NCBI GenBank assembly: GCA_949743895.1
Contig: CATJUX010000114.1
Coordinates: forward strand, 1-6,563
Source of the DNA: JANFXS01 sp022791155
Lineage (GTDB): Bacteria > Bacillota > Clostridia > Lachnospirales > Anaerotignaceae
Length of the DNA stretch: 6,563 nt
Direction of reading: 5' to 3'
The notes under the pieces are model-generated. The model was not told the DNA's origin. It saw only the letters and a list, made by a program, of their open reading frames with translations, and made no database searches. The first letter of the stretch is position 1. Every line of letters begins with the position of its first letter. Both the position numbers and the translations under genes were made by a program. Positions 5,996-6,563 of the stretch are shown piece after piece.

Positions 5996-6184
5996 CTAAA
6001 ACAATCCTTTCTTCCTGTCAATCATTTCATCAAATCTTTTTATATAGTCCTCAACACTTTTAACATCAAAAACTCTTGTCAAAAGGTTTTTGTTTTTGTC
6101 AAAAATTTTGGTTGTTCCGCCGGCTCCCACCGCAGCAATTGTGTGTTTCTTTTCCATAATGATACACACAACCCTAATCATGCC
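5996..6184 (-). pseudogene. hemZ: 3' remnant of hemZ (HemN-like coproporphyrinogen dehydrogenase), N-terminal part absent
   Basis: The intact HemZ protein is a radical-SAM enzyme of about 450-500 residues related to anaerobic coproporphyrinogen III oxidase of heme synthesis. Only its extreme C terminus is present: IMEKKHTIAAVGAGGTTK, then FDVKSVEDYIKRFDEMIDRK near the end. This fits my recollection of the HemZ tail (a Met-Glu-Glu-Lys-Gln-like segment, GAGxxxK, an Asn-Val-Lys-x-Val segment, Tyr-Ile-x-Arg-Ile-Asp-Glu-Met-Ile-x-Arg-Lys). The radical-SAM CxxxCxxC region and all else are missing. An in-frame stop at 6187-6185 closes the frame on the 5' side, and HemZ-like sequence seems to begin only around 6170. 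The first ATG (6181) has no ribosome binding site, so a 61-residue protein is unlikely to be made. The upstream side is the end of an integrated element, so the gene was probably split by it. The family call rests on memory of the tail, without a search. Confidence 0.7.
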
Positions 6185-6192
6185 TTATTATC

Positions 6193-6251
6193 AGGTATTA
6201 TAGAGTATTCCGTATTTCTGCAATCACCCGATTAAGGTATTATTCCGTACC
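6193..6251. repeat. Two composite direct repeats (AGGTATTA and TATTCCGTA) at the element end
   Basis: TATTCCGTA occurs exactly at 6206-6214 and 6241-6249 (35 bp apart), and AGGTATTA at 6193-6200 and 6235-6242 (42 bp apart). In the first unit the two words are separated by 5 bp; in the second they overlap. They lie between the hemZ remnant and the integrase tail, where excisionase or integrase accessory sites are usually found. Function is inferred from position only. Confidence 0.5.
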
Positions 6252-6260
6252 ATTCAGACG

Positions 6261-6305
6261 AAATTTGATGTACTTTTGATGTGCTTCCACTAAATTTGTT
6301 GTACT
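6261..6305. repeat. Three 10-bp direct repeats TTTGWTGTRC, candidate integrase arm-type sites
   Basis: TTTGATGTAC (6264-6273), TTTGATGTGC (6275-6284) and TTTGTTGTAC (6295-6304) form a tandem set with steps of 11 and 20 bp. The outer two share the longer context AAATTTG[A/T]TGTACT (6261-6274 and 6292-6305). The 11-bp step puts the first two on about the same DNA face. Integrases of the lambda/Tn916 class bind short direct repeats near element ends through their N-terminal domain, and this set lies 50-95 bp beyond the int stop codon, as expected for such arms. Confidence 0.55.
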
Positions 6306-6317
6306 CTTTCTATCCGC

Positions 6318-6357
6318 AATAAATATGAATGCATTAAAGGATTCTTTCATATTTATT
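6318..6357. repeat. Perfect 12-bp inverted repeat overlapping the integrase stop codon
   Basis: AATAAATATGAA (6318-6329) is the exact reverse complement of TTCATATTTATT (6346-6357), with a 16-nt loop. The right arm includes two bases of the int stop codon (6358-6356). There is no U-run after it on the minus strand, so it is not a standard terminator. It may protect the int mRNA end or form part of the recombination site. Confidence 0.6.
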
Positions 6358-6563
6358 ATTGAGAAAACAAAACCATCTTTTCTGCCAATGCCTTCATTGA
6401 AGCCTTTTTCTTAACTTCCGAAACCTCGGCACAAATATTCATTGTAGTTGCAATATCAACGTAACCCATCACCGACTGGATCACCTTCAGATTACTCTCG
6501 TTCTCACAAAACCTTGCGCAAAATGTATGGCGCAGACTGTGGCAAGTGAAATGAGGTAAAATA
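6356..6563 (-). pseudogene. Tyrosine integrase C-terminal end, active-site Tyr replaced by Cys (runs off window)
   Basis: The frame enters from the right edge (first full codon at 6562) and runs 68 codons to TAA at 6358-6356. It matches the catalytic C terminus of Tn916/phage-type site-specific recombinases: PHFTCHSLRHTFCARFCENE (3-22) holds the His-x-x-Arg box (His8, Arg11), followed by NLKVIQSVMG (24-33) and DIATTMNICAEV (36-47). Two catalytic positions are changed: the His of the usual Met-Gly-His is Tyr34 (TAC), and the Tyr nucleophile of the usual Ile-Tyr-Ala/Asn is Cys44 (TGT at 6433-6431). Each is one transition away from the functional codon. Loss of the Tyr should abolish strand cleavage, so I label it a pseudogene although the visible frame is open. 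The rest of the gene lies outside the window. The charged KKKASMKALAEKM tail is normal for the family. Confidence 0.85.

Larger units (their letters stand above)
6185..6563. mobile_element. Int-proximal end of an integrated element (partial)
   Basis: The integrase tail, three arm-like repeats, further direct repeats and a 12-bp inverted repeat lie together between the right edge and the point where HemZ-like coding sequence resumes (about 6165-6185). An integrase gene pointing toward the nearby end of its element is the standard layout for integrative conjugative elements and prophages. The att core cannot be fixed because the other end is outside the window. Given the altered integrase, it may be a fixed remnant. 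Confidence 0.55.

Noticed and set aside
6193..6305. CRISPR array
   Set aside because: The repeats are only 8-10 bp with unequal short spacing and no cas genes; they fit integrase or excisionase sites better.

Overview
The window looks like chromosomal DNA of an AT-rich, low-GC Gram-positive anaerobe, most likely class Clostridia. The basis is strong AGGAGG ribosome binding sites, a SpoVB-type flippase (found in endospore-forming lineages), a HemZ-type tail (the Firmicutes branch of the HemN-like radical-SAM family) and an integrase tail of the type common on gut Firmicutes elements. The assignment is inferred from protein character only; no rRNA or other taxonomic marker is present.

Left part (minus strand, about 110-2100): an rpsB-tsf translation operon encoding ribosomal protein S2 and elongation factor Ts. 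It has a near-consensus sigma-A promoter (2074-2102), a leader of about 100 nt that can fold into a closed stem (a candidate autoregulatory leader), a weak terminator-like hairpin between the genes, and a very strong Rho-independent terminator just after tsf. The pyrH gene that often follows tsf is not within the 197 bases visible downstream.

Middle (about 2100-4922, plus strand): a 416-base AT-rich gap between the divergent promoter and the next gene, then a membrane-anchored DUF218/YdcF-like protein that probably starts at TTG 2519, then a 508-residue SpoVB/MOP-superfamily lipid-linked oligosaccharide flippase. The ribosome binding site of the flippase gene lies in one arm of a 10-bp hairpin, and a sigma-E-like promoter overlaps the other arm. 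This suggests that read-through transcripts hide the site while a sporulation-specific transcript exposes it. A strong terminator, usable from both directions, closes this unit.

Right part (about 4990-6563, minus strand): an EcsC-family protein convergent with the flippase, then a decayed locus. This holds the last ~55 codons of a HemZ-like coproporphyrinogen dehydrogenase, cut off on its 5' side, next to the int-proximal end of an integrated element. The element end carries three 10-bp TTTGWTGTRC repeats resembling integrase arm-type sites, a second repeat pair, a 12-bp inverted repeat over the int stop codon, and the C-terminal 68 codons of a tyrosine integrase. The integrase fragment has Cys where the catalytic Tyr belongs and Tyr where the 'MGH' His belongs, so it should be unable to recombine. 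The element end may therefore be stranded inside a disrupted heme gene.

I found no CRISPR array, tRNA, rRNA or new multigene system. The most interesting signals are the hidden ribosome binding site of spoVB and the dead integrase abutting the hemZ tail.
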